Part shown: positions 1 to 8,690 of the stretch, piece after piece
How positions within the stretch are numbered: position 1 is the stretch's first letter
How the letters are laid out: each line of letters opens with the position of its first letter
Source: an uncultured bacterium
Lineage (GTDB): Bacteria > Bacillota > Clostridia > Christensenellales > Borkfalkiaceae
Length of the DNA: 14,535 nt
Direction: 5' to 3'
NCBI GenBank assembly: GCA_934871445.1
Contig: CAKXBD010000040.1
Location: 1-14,535, forward strand
Notes under the pieces: model-generated
Databases searched by the model: none
What the model was told of the DNA's origin: nothing
What the model saw: the letters and a program-made list of their open reading frames with translations, nothing else
Program-made: the position numbers and the translations under genes

Positions 1-1602
1 GGATAGCGTGTAGGCGTCATTGTTCCCGTTTTTTGTGCCTCCTGTACCTGTTTTTGCCGCGATGGGAAAGGGGAGCGTCCTCAGCTTTTTGGCAGTTCCT
101 TCTTTTGCGGCGGTCTTTAACATGTCATCTATGAGATAAGCGGTATCTTCGGAAAATACGTGAGCGGAACGTTCTCGCCGCTTGTAAGCGGTGTGTCCGT
201 CGACGACGATTTCACGGATAAATCCCGCGGGAATATATTCTCCGCCGCAGGGAAAGGTTGAATAGGCATTTGCGATTTGGTTGAGAGTAAAGCCTTCTTT
301 CATTCCTCCGAGAGCCAAAGCGAGGGAATAATCGTCCTCGGCAATTTCCAAATCGAGTTTTTTAAGATATTCCGCCGATTTGGCTACTCCCGTCGAATTG
401 AGAATTTTGACGGCGGGAACGTTGATGCTCTTGGCGAGACTTTCCCTCACGCTGACATAGCCGCTGTAAGTGCCGCTGAAATTTTTCGGTTCATAACCCG
501 AAAAATTTGTTTTTTCGTCGAGGATAGGAGTTGCGGGAGAAATCATATCTTCTTCGAGTGCGGGAGCATAGACGAGAAGCGGTTTTATGAGGGAACCCGG
601 CAGCCGTTTTATTTCTCCGACCGTGGAGTAATAGGCTTTGAAGCCGTGAGTCTTGTTATCGAGAACGGTATAAATTTTATCCGTTTCGCTCGCGGAGGAG
701 AGGGTTTCGAGATAATTTTGAAGTCCCGTGTCGAGGTAGGTATAAATACGGATATTTCCGCCGAGAGCAAAGTCGTATTCTTCGGATAATTCTTCGAGTT
801 CGTCGAAAACCCGATCGAAATAGCTTTTGTCGAGCGCGCTCGCCGAAGGCGCAGTCGGAAGGGAAACGGAGAGAGCCTCTTGTTTTTCTTCCTCGGTGAT
901 GTGTCCTTGCGCCAGCATAGCGGAAAGGACGGTTTTCTTTCGTCCGAGGCAATTTTCGGGGTGTTTGAAGGGTGAATAATTGTTTGGGGATTTGATGAGT
1001 CCGGCCAAAACGGCCGCTTCCGCGAGGCGGAGTTCGGAAGGCTCTTTTCCGAAATAAAATTCGGCTGCGGAGGAAAGCCCGAAACAGTTGTGTCCGAAAT
1101 AAATGGTATTGAGATACTTTTCGAGGATTTCGTCTTTGGTGTATCGCTTTTCCAGCTGTTTCGTCAATTTGAATTCTTTTAATTTTCGTTTAATCGTCTT
1201 TTCCTGAGAAAGGTGTGTGTTTTTGATCAATTGCTGAGAAATCGTGGAAGCACCTTCTTTGAACGAGCGCGATTTAAGATTGCTCCAAGTGGCTTTGACG
1301 ATGCGTTTATAATCAAAGCCGTCATGGTCGTAAAAACGCTTGTCTTCCGTATCCACGAAGGCGAACTTTACCTTTTCGGAAAGTGTGTCGAGACGAAAAG
1401 TTTCCTTCGGCGAAAAGGCCGCTGCGTCTTTTACAGCGCGGTCGTTTGCGTCGAAAATTTCTATTTTATCGTCGGAGATGACGAGTTTCTTTTCGTCGAG
1501 AACCGCGTCTTGCGTGACGATCGTATAATAAGCGGCGCCGCTTGCAGCGATGACGGCGAAACAGCCCGAGATTACGAGCAGGATTTTCCAAGTTTTTTTC
1601 AT
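1..1602 (-). CDS. Class A penicillin-binding protein (bifunctional peptidoglycan glycosyltransferase/transpeptidase), C-terminus outside the window
   Basis: This membrane-anchored enzyme polymerises lipid II into glycan strands and cross-links the peptides at the outer face of the membrane. The 534 visible codons start at the ATG at 1602 with a short basic N-terminus and one hydrophobic segment at about residues 5-26, a signal anchor. The GT51 glycosyltransferase domain shows the catalytic-Glu motif EDKRFYDHDG (E86-G95), GASTISQQ (117-124), KDEILEKYLN and the AVLAGLIKSPNNYSP block. The transpeptidase domain shows S337-L-I-K340 (nucleophile motif), S392-I-N394 and K517-T-G-T. The reading frame is still open at position 1, just past the KTG box, so the last strand and any C-terminal tail are missing. 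The DAYTLS stretch after KTG resembles compact clostridial PBPs. No clear Shine-Dalgarno sequence precedes the ATG, but the start is favoured because it supplies the membrane anchor. The gene is divergent from miaB. Residues are seen directly; function follows from the family. Confidence 0.95.
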   Translation of the reverse strand, partial: MKKTWKILLVISGCFAVIAASGAAYYTIVTQDAVLDEKKLVISDDKIEIFDANDRAVKDAAAFSPKETFRLDTLSEKVKFAFVDTEDKRFYDHDGFDYKRIVKATWSNLKSRSFKEGASTISQQLIKNTHLSQEKTIKRKLKEFKLTKQLEKRYTKDEILEKYLNTIYFGHNCFGLSSAAEFYFGKEPSELRLAEAAVLAGLIKSPNNYSPFKHPENCLGRKKTVLSAMLAQGHITEEEKQEALSVSLPTAPSASALDKSYFDRVFDELEELSEEYDFALGGNIRIYTYLDTGLQNYLETLSSASETDKIYTVLDNKTHGFKAYYSTVGEIKRLPGSLIKPLLVYAPALEEDMISPATPILDEKTNFSGYEPKNFSGTYSGYVSVRESLAKSINVPAVKILNSTGVAKSAEYLKKLDLEIAEDDYSLALALGGMKEGFTLNQIANAYSTFPCGGEYIPAGFIREIVVDGHTAYKRRERSAHVFSEDTAYLIDDMLKTAAKEGTAKKLRTLPFPIAAKTGTGGTKNGNNDAYTLS

Positions 1603-1666
1603 CGGAATTAGTATCTGCGAATTTTGACAATTTATTATGAAAAAGTTTTCAAAAGCCCCGAAAGAC

Positions 1667-1695
1667 TTGATAAAATTTGTAAAAAAGAGTATAAT
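1667..1695 (+). promoter_or_regulatory. Sigma-A-type promoter for miaB-mutS-mutL-miaA
   Basis: TTGATA (1667-1672) and TATAAT (1690-1695) are separated by exactly 17 bp, which puts the transcription start near 1702. This leaves a leader of about 20 nt carrying AGGAAA (1713-1718) before the miaB ATG at 1722. It is the only strong promoter I see ahead of the miaB-to-miaA block. The remainder of the 119-bp gap (1603-1721) must hold the promoter of the divergent PBP gene, but I could not identify a convincing one on the minus strand. Confidence 0.75.
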
Positions 1696-1721
1696 GGAAA
1701 AAAACAAAACATAGGAAATTT

Positions 1722-3050
1722 ATGGAGAAAAAGTACAATATCGTCACATACGGCTGTCAGATGAATGTCCATGAATCGGAAAAGATCGCGGGCATTCTTT
1801 TCAAGATGGGCTATCGGGAGACGAAAGAGACGGAGGATGCGGATATTATCGTTTTCAATACCTGCTGTATCCGAGAAAACGCGGAAAATCATGCCTTCGG
1901 AAACATAGGGGCTCTGAAAAAGCTGAAAAAGCGCAAGCCCGATTTGATTGTTGCCGTCGGCGGATGTATGACGCAGGAAAAGGGTAAAACGGAAGTTCTC
2001 AAAAGAAAGTTCCCGTTCATCGACATTATGTTCGGGACGCTGAATTTGGAAGAATTGCAGGAACTCATCGAGCTCAAACAAAGAGAAAAAAAGCGGGTCG
2101 TCCGCATCAGGGAGAAGGAGGGCGAAATCGTCGAAGGGGACGAACCTCTGCGTACGAGCTATCCCAATGCTTGGGTAAATATCATGTACGGCTGCAATAA
2201 CTTCTGCTCCTATTGTATCGTGCCTTACGTAAGGGGACGGGAGCGTTCGAGAAAGCCCGAAAATATTTTGACGGAAGTAAAAAAATTAGTCGCGGAAGGA
2301 TATAAGGAAATTACCCTTTTGGGGCAAAACGTGGATTCTTATGGTTCGGATGGAAGTACGGGCATGACTTTTGCCGAACTTTTGGATTCGGTCGCTTCCG
2401 TCGAAGGAAAATTTCGGCTTCGTTTCATGACCAGCCATCCGAAGGATTTCAATGAAGATGTCATAAAAGTCATGGCGAAGCATCGAAAGATATGCAGACT
2501 TGTTCATCTGCCCGTTCAATCGGGATCGGATAAAATTCTTAAAGCCATGAATCGGCGTTACACCTGCGGACAATATCTCGAAGAAGTAAAACTCCTGAGA
2601 TCTTATTTTCCCGAAGCGGAACTTACAACGGACATCATCGTAGGTTTTCCCGGGGAGACGGAGGAGGACTATCTCGCTACGGAAAAACTCGTTAAGGAAG
2701 CAGATTTTGCTTCGGCGTTCACATTCGTATATTCTCCCCGCACGGGTACAAAAGCGGCTTCCATGCCGGACCAGATTCCCGAATCTGTCCAAAAAGACCG
2801 GATCATGCGGCTCGTGGAGCTGGTCAATTCCCTCACGCGGAAGAAATCGGAAAAGTATCTCGGAAAGACGGTGGAAATTTTGTGTGAGGATTACGATGAG
2901 AAGAAGGGGCTTTATTTGGGGCGTGACGAATTCGGCCGAATGGAGTATTTCAAGAGCGAAACCGATCGGATCGGCGACTTCGTAAATGTAAAAATTACGC
3001 AGGCAAACGGTATTTCTCTGTTCGGAGAAATAGAAGAAAAAGAAAAATAA
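1722..3050 (+). CDS. miaB: MiaB, tRNA-2-methylthio-N6-dimethylallyladenosine synthase (radical SAM methylthiotransferase)
   Basis: MiaB converts N6-isopentenyl-A37 of tRNAs to the 2-methylthio form using two [4Fe-4S] clusters, acting after MiaA, whose gene lies four genes downstream. The 442-aa length is normal. The N-terminal UPF0004 domain carries the three auxiliary-cluster cysteines C12 (YGCQMN), C48 (NTCCIRE, with an additional C49) and C82 (GGCMTQE). The radical SAM domain has C158-x3-C162-x2-C165 within GCNNFCSYCIVPYVRGRERSR's first part, followed by the LLGQNVDSYG and HLPVQSGSD motifs. A TRAM-like RNA-binding domain occupies about residues 370-437. The NTCxIRENAE motif and overall length favour MiaB over its paralogues MtaB and RimO. 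The start has AGGAAA five to eight bases upstream. The stop lies 31 bp before mutS, so cotranscription is likely. Confidence 0.96.
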   Translation: MEKKYNIVTYGCQMNVHESEKIAGILFKMGYRETKETEDADIIVFNTCCIRENAENHAFGNIGALKKLKKRKPDLIVAVGGCMTQEKGKTEVLKRKFPFIDIMFGTLNLEELQELIELKQREKKRVVRIREKEGEIVEGDEPLRTSYPNAWVNIMYGCNNFCSYCIVPYVRGRERSRKPENILTEVKKLVAEGYKEITLLGQNVDSYGSDGSTGMTFAELLDSVASVEGKFRLRFMTSHPKDFNEDVIKVMAKHRKICRLVHLPVQSGSDKILKAMNRRYTCGQYLEEVKLLRSYFPEAELTTDIIVGFPGETEEDYLATEKLVKEADFASAFTFVYSPRTGTKAASMPDQIPESVQKDRIMRLVELVNSLTRKKSEKYLGKTVEILCEDYDEKKGLYLGRDEFGRMEYFKSETDRIGDFVNVKITQANGISLFGEIEEKEK

Positions 3051-3081
3051 GGAAATCTGAAAAGGCAGGTTACAAAAATTT

Positions 3082-5679
3082 ATGGCTCTTTCACTGATGA
3101 TGAGACATTATCTCGAAACGAAGGAAAAATACAAAGATTGTATTCTCTTTTATCGTCTCGGCGATTTTTATGAAATGTTTTTCGACGATGCCGAAAAGGT
3201 TTCTAAACTTCTCGATTTGACGCTGACAGGCAAAGACTGCGGACTAGAAGATCGTGCGCCCATGTGCGGGATTCCTTATCATGCGGCGGATGTATATATT
3301 TCCAAGCTGGTTTCCATGGGAGAAAAAGTTGCGATATGCGAGCAGCTTTCCGACCCGAAAGAAGCAGGGCGCGGACTCGTAGAACGAGACGTCGTCCGTG
3401 TCGTATCGGCGGGTACGCTCATTGACGACACTATGCTGGACGAAAAGAAAAATAACTATATCGCCTGCCTTTTCAAGTCGGGGGATACGATAGCCGCCGC
3501 GTGGACGGACATCACGACCGGGGAATTTTCCGCTATGGAATTTACGGGTAGTTCCGCCGTGGAGGATGTCGTAAATCAGCTCGTCACTTTGTCCGTCGCC
3601 GAGGTCATCTGCAACGAAGAAATGCTGCTTTCCGCAAGGGACTTAAAGGAAATCAAGCACAATCTATTGCCCGCTTTTTCCTGTTACGTACCTTGGGCGT
3701 TTAACGTGAAACACGCGGAAAAGAATCTTCTCGAACAATTTGAAACGCGCTCTCTCGCCGCTTACGGAATTGCGGGAAAAGAAAATTGTATTGCCGCCGC
3801 AGGCGCTCTTATCGAATATCTTCGGGAAACGCAGAAACATTCTCTCAATAACATTAATAGTATTCAGATCGTCAATCGGGAACAATATATGGTACTCGAC
3901 AGCATCGCGGTGAGGAATCTGGAACTGCTTCGCAGCAACGCGGTGGGCATAAAAGACGGCTCTCTTTTGTGGCTGTTGGACAAGACTCGGACGGGTATGG
4001 GCGCACGGCTTCTCAATCAGATGATTCTTTCCCCGCTCAAAGAAATAGATAAAATCGAATATCGCCAGGAGGGCGTTTCGGAACTTTTTAATGCTTCCGT
4101 CGTGCGTATGGGGCTTGCGGAAACACTTCGGGAAGTAAAGGATATCGAGCGTTTATCCGGAAAAATTTCCAACGGAAATTTTTCTCCCAGAGATTGCGTG
4201 GCTTTGGCTGCTTCCCTAAACGCGATTCCGTCCGTAAAATTTCAGCTTACGGGTTTTTCTTCAAAGATATTGACGGATATAGACGGAAATCTGTTGGATA
4301 TGAAAATTTTGGCCGATTTATTGACGTCCGCCATTACGGATAATCCTCCCGCCTTGATGAAAGACGGCGGCTATATCCGCGAAGGATTTAACAAAGAATT
4401 GGACGAACTCCGAATGATCGGCTGTAACGGAAAAGAGCTCATTTTGCAGATAGAAGCGAGGGAGAAGGAACGAACGGGAATTAAAAATCTGAAAGTGGGT
4501 TATAACCGCGTTTTCGGATATTTTATTGAAATTTCCAATTCCTTCCGGGATAAGGTTCCCGACGATTATATCCGCAAGCAGACTTTGACGACGGGCGAAC
4601 GCTTTATCACACAGGAGCTGAAAGAGTTGGAAGAAAAAATCCTGACCAGCAGCGAAAAATCCTTAAAGCTGGAAGCTCGGCTTTATAACGATTTGTTGGA
4701 TATTCTCTCTCAGAATATATCCAAACTGAAAAAGATTTCCGGCGCACTGGCCTTGCTCGATTGTTTGGTCGCGTTTGCGACGGTTGCCAAGGAGCGTCGT
4801 TACTGCCGTCCGAAAATGGTAGAGAGTGGCGGGCAGCTCACGATTACCGAGGGGAGACACCCCGTTGTGGAAGCGATTTCCAAAGAGCGTTTTGTTCCCA
4901 ACGATACATTGCTCGATAACGAAGAAAACCGCAGCGCCATCATTACAGGCCCGAATATGGCAGGAAAGAGCACGTATATGCGTCAAGTGGCATTGATTGT
5001 ACTCATGGCGCATATTGGGTGCTTCGTTCCCGCGAAAGAGGCGACGATTCCCGTAACCGATCGTATTTTTACGCGAGTGGGGGCGAGCGATAATCTCATT
5101 TTCGACCAAAGCACTTTTATGGTGGAAATGACGGAGGTCGCGTCTATTCTTTTGCATGCGACAAAGGACAGTCTTTTGATTTTGGACGAAGTAGGGCGGG
5201 GAACGAGCACTTATGACGGTCTTTCCATCGCATGGGCGGTCATAGAATTTCTCACGGAAAAAATTCGGGCCAAGACGCTCTTTGCTACGCATTATCACGA
5301 ATTGACGGAATTGGAAAGCAGAATCGAAGGCGTGAAAAATTACAAAATCACGGTTCGGGAAATGAACGGCGCAGTGGTGTTTCTTCGGAAGATAGCCCGC
5401 GGCGGAGCCAATCGCAGCTTCGGAATAGAAGTCGCGGCGCTGGCGGGAGTTCCGAAAGAAATCACGGCCCGCGCGAAAGGTATTCTTAAAACGCTAGAAA
5501 AGAACGATATTGCCAAGGGGCATATTTTGTCGGCGGAGGAAGCGGAGGAATCGCCGCACGAAAGGATTTTTTCGGAGGCAGAAAAAATTTTGGCGGAAAC
5601 GGATTTGGATACGCTTTCTCCCATGCAGGCGCTGTTGCTTCTGAGCGATTTGAAAGAAAAAGTGAAGTCGGAGAACTGA
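3082..5679 (+). CDS. mutS: MutS, DNA mismatch recognition ATPase
   Basis: MutS binds mismatches and small loops in newly replicated DNA as a dimer and, after ADP/ATP exchange, recruits MutL. The 865-aa length is typical. The N-terminal mismatch-binding domain has the Phe-x-Glu motif as F29-Y-E31 in GDFYEMF. The middle contains the connector, lever and clamp regions. The C-terminal ABC-type ATPase has a Walker A GPNMAGKST (623-631), a Walker B LLILDEVGRG with D702 and E703, the STYDG signature and the FATHYHELTELE switch region, followed by a helix-turn-helix dimerisation tail. An in-frame stop at 3058-3060 limits upstream extension. The ATG at 3082 gives the family's usual N-terminus (ALSLMMRHYLE), although its Shine-Dalgarno (AAGG/CAGG at 3062-3069) is rather distant. 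The gene sits between miaB and mutL in an apparent operon. All expected residues are present and no disruption is seen. Confidence 0.98.
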   Translation: MALSLMMRHYLETKEKYKDCILFYRLGDFYEMFFDDAEKVSKLLDLTLTGKDCGLEDRAPMCGIPYHAADVYISKLVSMGEKVAICEQLSDPKEAGRGLVERDVVRVVSAGTLIDDTMLDEKKNNYIACLFKSGDTIAAAWTDITTGEFSAMEFTGSSAVEDVVNQLVTLSVAEVICNEEMLLSARDLKEIKHNLLPAFSCYVPWAFNVKHAEKNLLEQFETRSLAAYGIAGKENCIAAAGALIEYLRETQKHSLNNINSIQIVNREQYMVLDSIAVRNLELLRSNAVGIKDGSLLWLLDKTRTGMGARLLNQMILSPLKEIDKIEYRQEGVSELFNASVVRMGLAETLREVKDIERLSGKISNGNFSPRDCVALAASLNAIPSVKFQLTGFSSKILTDIDGNLLDMKILADLLTSAITDNPPALMKDGGYIREGFNKELDELRMIGCNGKELILQIEAREKERTGIKNLKVGYNRVFGYFIEISNSFRDKVPDDYIRKQTLTTGERFITQELKELEEKILTSSEKSLKLEARLYNDLLDILSQNISKLKKISGALALLDCLVAFATVAKERRYCRPKMVESGGQLTITEGRHPVVEAISKERFVPNDTLLDNEENRSAIITGPNMAGKSTYMRQVALIVLMAHIGCFVPAKEATIPVTDRIFTRVGASDNLIFDQSTFMVEMTEVASILLHATKDSLLILDEVGRGTSTYDGLSIAWAVIEFLTEKIRAKTLFATHYHELTELESRIEGVKNYKITVREMNGAVVFLRKIARGGANRSFGIEVAALAGVPKEITARAKGILKTLEKNDIAKGHILSAEEAEESPHERIFSEAEKILAETDLDTLSPMQALLLLSDLKEKVKSEN

Positions 5680-5680
5680 T

Positions 5681-7747
5681 ATGTCGAAAATCAATATTTT
5701 ACCCGCCCAAGTTTATAACAGAATCGCCGCGGGAGAAGTAGTGGACAGACCCTATTCGGTCGTAAAAGAGCTGGTTGAAAATTCAATCGACGCCGGAGCG
5801 ACGGAAATAGAGATTTACGTAGAAAACGGCGGAAAACAGCTTATCCGCGTCGTGGATAACGGAAGCGGAATCGCGCGCGACGATTTGCAGGCGGCTTTTT
5901 TACCCCATGCCACGAGCAAGATTTCCAAAGCCGACGACTTAGAGCATATTCTGACGCTGGGATTCCGCGGCGAGGCGGTGGCTTCCATTGCCGCCGTATC
6001 GAAAATGACGATCACTTCCAAAGTCTCGGGAGAAAACTGCTATCAGTTATCTTCGGACGGGGGAAAGCTCGGCGAGATTACCGAAGCTGCGGGCGAAAAC
6101 GGGACAGACGTCAAAGTAGAGATGCTCTTTTTCAATACGCCGGTGCGCTTGGGATTTCTCAAATCGGATAAATCGGAAGAAACCGACATCACCAATTTTG
6201 TTTCTCGGTTCATTTTGAATCGTCCGAATATCTCTTTTCGTTATTTTGTCAACGGAAAACAGGTTCTCCAATCCTTTGGCGGCGGGGAAGAAGAGGCCCT
6301 CGTCGGCGTTTACGGCGCTTCGACGCTGAAAGAATGTTATAAGATAGACGCGGAAAAACACGGAATCCGTATCCGAGGCTATATCGGAAACCAAAACTTT
6401 TCCAAGCCGAATAAAACTTATCAAAGCGTATTTCTCAACGGGAGATATATCGTCAATACGACGATTTCCGCGGCGATTTCCAATGCATACATGAGTTATC
6501 TCATGAAACGGCAATATCCTTTTTACGTGCTGTATATCGACGTGCCGACGGAGATCGTGGACGTCAACGTTCACCCGAATAAAGCAGACGTACGCTTTGC
6601 GGATAACCAAATTATTTACGGCTGTATTTACTCGGTGATTTCTTCCGTTTTGGACGGAAACTCCAAAGCATTGGAATATCTCGTTCCGGAAAAATCGCTT
6701 CCTCATTCCGAAACGATTGCTTCTCCAAACATAGCGGAAGTAAAGAAAATTGATTCGTCTTTTGAAAAAACGAATCTCGCCGAAAATGACGGAGCAAAAA
6801 ATTTTCCTTCACCGATTTCGGGCAGTGTTCGTTCAAGAGCTTCTGACCCCGTAAAAAACGATCAGGCAAAAGGTTTTGCATCGTTCACCTATGAAGAGGC
6901 AAAACGGGAAATAGAAACGGCAGCACCTCGTTTTACTGAGCAGCGCCTTGCTCAAAAATCGAAAATAGAACTTCCCTTTGATGAAAAGAATATTAAAAAG
7001 GCAAACGAAACAGATAAACCGGAGGCTTATTCCGATTTGTCGTTTGAAGAGAACCTTTTGGAAGTGAACGATTCCGCCCTCGACAGGCTCGGAGCAAAAA
7101 AGGGCGTTTTTGAAGAGAATAAACGCTTATTGACCGCTTTGGATACAAAAGCGAAACAGAATAAAATCGATGTTGCGACGTGTGTGTATGCGGGAAAGTT
7201 ATTCAATACCTATCTTTTGTACGAAAAGGGCGATACAGCGTATATTATTGACCAGCATGCCGCGCACGAGCGTTTGATTTTTGACCGCCTGAAAGAGCAA
7301 ATGAAAAATCGGAAGGTTTTGCAGCAGCCCATGCTTCTGCCGTATATGCTCGATCTGAACACCTCCGAGAGTGCATTCCTCCGAGAAAATTTGGAGAATA
7401 TCCGAGAAATGGGATTTGAGATAGACGAATTCGGAAATAATTCTTTCAAAATCTCCGCAGTTCCTTTGGATTTACAGAATATCGATCTGGCGTCTTTTTT
7501 CAACGATATTTTGGGCGACGTGAGCGGTTATCGCGCGATAAAACTCGAAAATATATTGAAGGATAAATTGGCGACGGCAGCCTGCAAAGCCGCCGTAAAA
7601 GGCGGAATGGACCTGACTCGCGAGGAAATCGATAAACTTTTTGCTCTCATGGACGGAAATATGGGTTTGAAATGTCCTCACGGCCGTCCCGTAGTCGTAA
7701 AAATGACAAAAACGGAACTCGAAAAGATGTTCAAGAGGATCGTCTGA
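5681..7747 (+). CDS. mutL: MutL, mismatch repair ATPase with C-terminal endonuclease domain
   Basis: MutL couples MutS to downstream repair; in bacteria without MutH it nicks the nascent strand itself. The 688-aa protein has an N-terminal GHKL ATPase: E33/N34/D37 (motif I), DNGSGI at 59-64 (motif II) and GFRGEA at 94-99 (motif III). A charged, low-complexity linker spans about 335-480. The C-terminal domain has the metal-binding endonuclease motif D524-QHAAHE530, the ACKAAVK and CPHGRP motifs and a C-terminal FKR, as in Bacillus subtilis MutL. QPMLLP at 549-554 fits the beta-clamp-binding motif. The second glutamate expected in DQHA(X)2E(X)4E is aspartate here (D535). The ATG follows the mutS TGA by one base, with GGAG at 5670-5673, so translation is probably coupled to mutS. 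Endonuclease activity is inferred from motifs. Confidence 0.97.
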   Translation: MSKINILPAQVYNRIAAGEVVDRPYSVVKELVENSIDAGATEIEIYVENGGKQLIRVVDNGSGIARDDLQAAFLPHATSKISKADDLEHILTLGFRGEAVASIAAVSKMTITSKVSGENCYQLSSDGGKLGEITEAAGENGTDVKVEMLFFNTPVRLGFLKSDKSEETDITNFVSRFILNRPNISFRYFVNGKQVLQSFGGGEEEALVGVYGASTLKECYKIDAEKHGIRIRGYIGNQNFSKPNKTYQSVFLNGRYIVNTTISAAISNAYMSYLMKRQYPFYVLYIDVPTEIVDVNVHPNKADVRFADNQIIYGCIYSVISSVLDGNSKALEYLVPEKSLPHSETIASPNIAEVKKIDSSFEKTNLAENDGAKNFPSPISGSVRSRASDPVKNDQAKGFASFTYEEAKREIETAAPRFTEQRLAQKSKIELPFDEKNIKKANETDKPEAYSDLSFEENLLEVNDSALDRLGAKKGVFEENKRLLTALDTKAKQNKIDVATCVYAGKLFNTYLLYEKGDTAYIIDQHAAHERLIFDRLKEQMKNRKVLQQPMLLPYMLDLNTSESAFLRENLENIREMGFEIDEFGNNSFKISAVPLDLQNIDLASFFNDILGDVSGYRAIKLENILKDKLATAACKAAVKGGMDLTREEIDKLFALMDGNMGLKCPHGRPVVVKMTKTELEKMFKRIV

Positions 7748-8643
7748 TGCCCAAAATTCTCGTTATCTGCGGCCCGACGGCTTCGGGAAAGACGGCGCTC
7801 GCCGTAAATTGTGCTTTGGCTTTACACAGTGAAATTATTTCCGCCGATTCCATGCTCGTATATAGAGATTTGAATATCGGTACCGCCAAACCGACAGAAG
7901 AGGAAAAAAGGGGAATTCCGCATCATCTCATAGATGTAGTCGACCCTTCCGAAAATTTTTCCGTCAGCGATTATGAGAAATCGGCGCTCCCCATAATAGA
8001 GAAACTTCTGTCCCTTAAAAAAACGCCGATCGTCTGCGGCGGCACGGGATTCTATATTCAAGCGCTGTTATATAAAAGTCAGTTCGGCAACGCGGGGGCC
8101 GACGAACGGATAAGAAAAAAATATGAACAAATCCTGCTCGAAAACGGAAAAGACTATCTCCATAATTTATTGAGAGAAAAAGATCCGGAAAGCGCCGAAA
8201 TTCTTCACCCGAACGATACCAAGAGAGTAATTCGGGCGCTGGAAATTTTCGATATAACGGGAAAGAAAAAATCCGAACAACAGGACAAACCTGTTCCGCG
8301 TTTCGATTTTATCAGTATTTCCATCGATTATCCCCGCGAAATTTTATATAATCGTATCGATGCCCGCGTCAATAAAATGTTTTCCTCGGGCCTTACAGAT
8401 GAGGTGCAGTCTCTTTTATCCCGCGGAATTTCTCCGAAATCTCAATGTATGCAGGGGATAGGATATAAAGAAGTAGCTGAAGGAATAGAGCAAGACTTGC
8501 CGGAAGAAGACGTTCGGGAACTTATAAAAAAGAATACGCGCAATTATGCGAAAAGACAAATTACTTTCTTTAAGCGTATGCAAAATCATATTTTTCTGTC
8601 GCCCGAAAGGGCTTCGGCAGAAGAAGTTTTGAAATTATTATAA
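7747..8643 (+). CDS. miaA: MiaA, tRNA dimethylallyltransferase
   Basis: MiaA transfers the dimethylallyl group from DMAPP to N6 of A37 in tRNAs reading codons that begin with U, making the substrate for MiaB. The 298-aa product is of family length. It has the P-loop GPTASGKT (9-16), the ISADS motif with D34, the IGTAKPT substrate-binding segment (44-50), GGTGFYIQALL, and the C-terminal RIDARVNKMFSSGL and GIGYKEV motifs. I start it at the ATG at 7747, which shares its A with the mutL TGA (7745-7747). An upstream in-frame ATG at 7672 would add 25 residues, but that segment lies inside mutL's conserved 3' end and lacks family similarity. AAGAGGA at 7733-7739 serves as ribosome binding site inside mutL, so translation is probably coupled. 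A perfect dyad begins two bases after the stop. Confidence 0.97.
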   Translation: MPKILVICGPTASGKTALAVNCALALHSEIISADSMLVYRDLNIGTAKPTEEEKRGIPHHLIDVVDPSENFSVSDYEKSALPIIEKLLSLKKTPIVCGGTGFYIQALLYKSQFGNAGADERIRKKYEQILLENGKDYLHNLLREKDPESAEILHPNDTKRVIRALEIFDITGKKKSEQQDKPVPRFDFISISIDYPREILYNRIDARVNKMFSSGLTDEVQSLLSRGISPKSQCMQGIGYKEVAEGIEQDLPEEDVRELIKKNTRNYAKRQITFFKRMQNHIFLSPERASAEEVLKLL

Positions 8644-8645
8644 AT

Positions 8646-8679
8646 CTATGTCTGACATAATTTATTGTGTCAGACATAG
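8646..8679 (+). promoter_or_regulatory. Perfect 12-bp dyad / RNA hairpin between miaA and ynbB
   Basis: CTATGTCTGACA (8646-8657) is exactly complementary to TGTCAGACATAG (8668-8679). The stem extends inward by one U-G and two A-U pairs, giving 15 pairs closed by a UUUA loop (8661-8664). It fills nearly the whole gap, from two bases after the miaA stop to five bases before the ynbB ribosome binding site. No U-run follows, so it is not a standard terminator. It could be an operator (a TATAAA at 8639-8644 would place a start point inside it, but no good -35 is seen), a transcript-processing or stabilising hairpin, or a structure modulating ynbB translation. The role is unknown. Confidence 0.6.
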
Positions 8680-8684
8680 TTATT

Positions 8685-8690
8685 GGGAGA
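8685..8690 (+). promoter_or_regulatory. Ribosome binding site that fixes the ynbB start at 8696
   Basis: GGGAGA lies five bases before the ATG at 8696. The upstream in-frame ATG at 8648 falls inside the dyad stem, three bases after the miaA stop, and lacks its own Shine-Dalgarno. The 8696 start is therefore chosen. Confidence 0.75.

Noticed and set aside
1624..1629. TTGACA on the plus strand as a second miaB promoter.
   Set aside because: No -10-like hexamer lies 16-18 bp downstream; the TTGATA/TATAAT pair at 1667-1695 is far better.
4160..4184. An 11-bp inverted repeat with a three-base loop inside mutS (GAAAAATTTCC / GGAAATTTTTC).
   Set aside because: It encodes the conserved GKISNGNFSPRD region of MutS, is almost all A-T, and has no U-run or regulatory context; codon choice explains it.
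7672..7746. An N-terminal extension of miaA by 25 codons.
   Set aside because: It lies within the conserved end of mutL, has no MiaA-family residues, and the ATG at 7747 has a good ribosome binding site and starts right before the P-loop.
8601..8612. GCCC-GAAA-GGGC hairpin near the end of miaA.
   Set aside because: Only four pairs, inside coding sequence, with no U-run; too short to claim a function.
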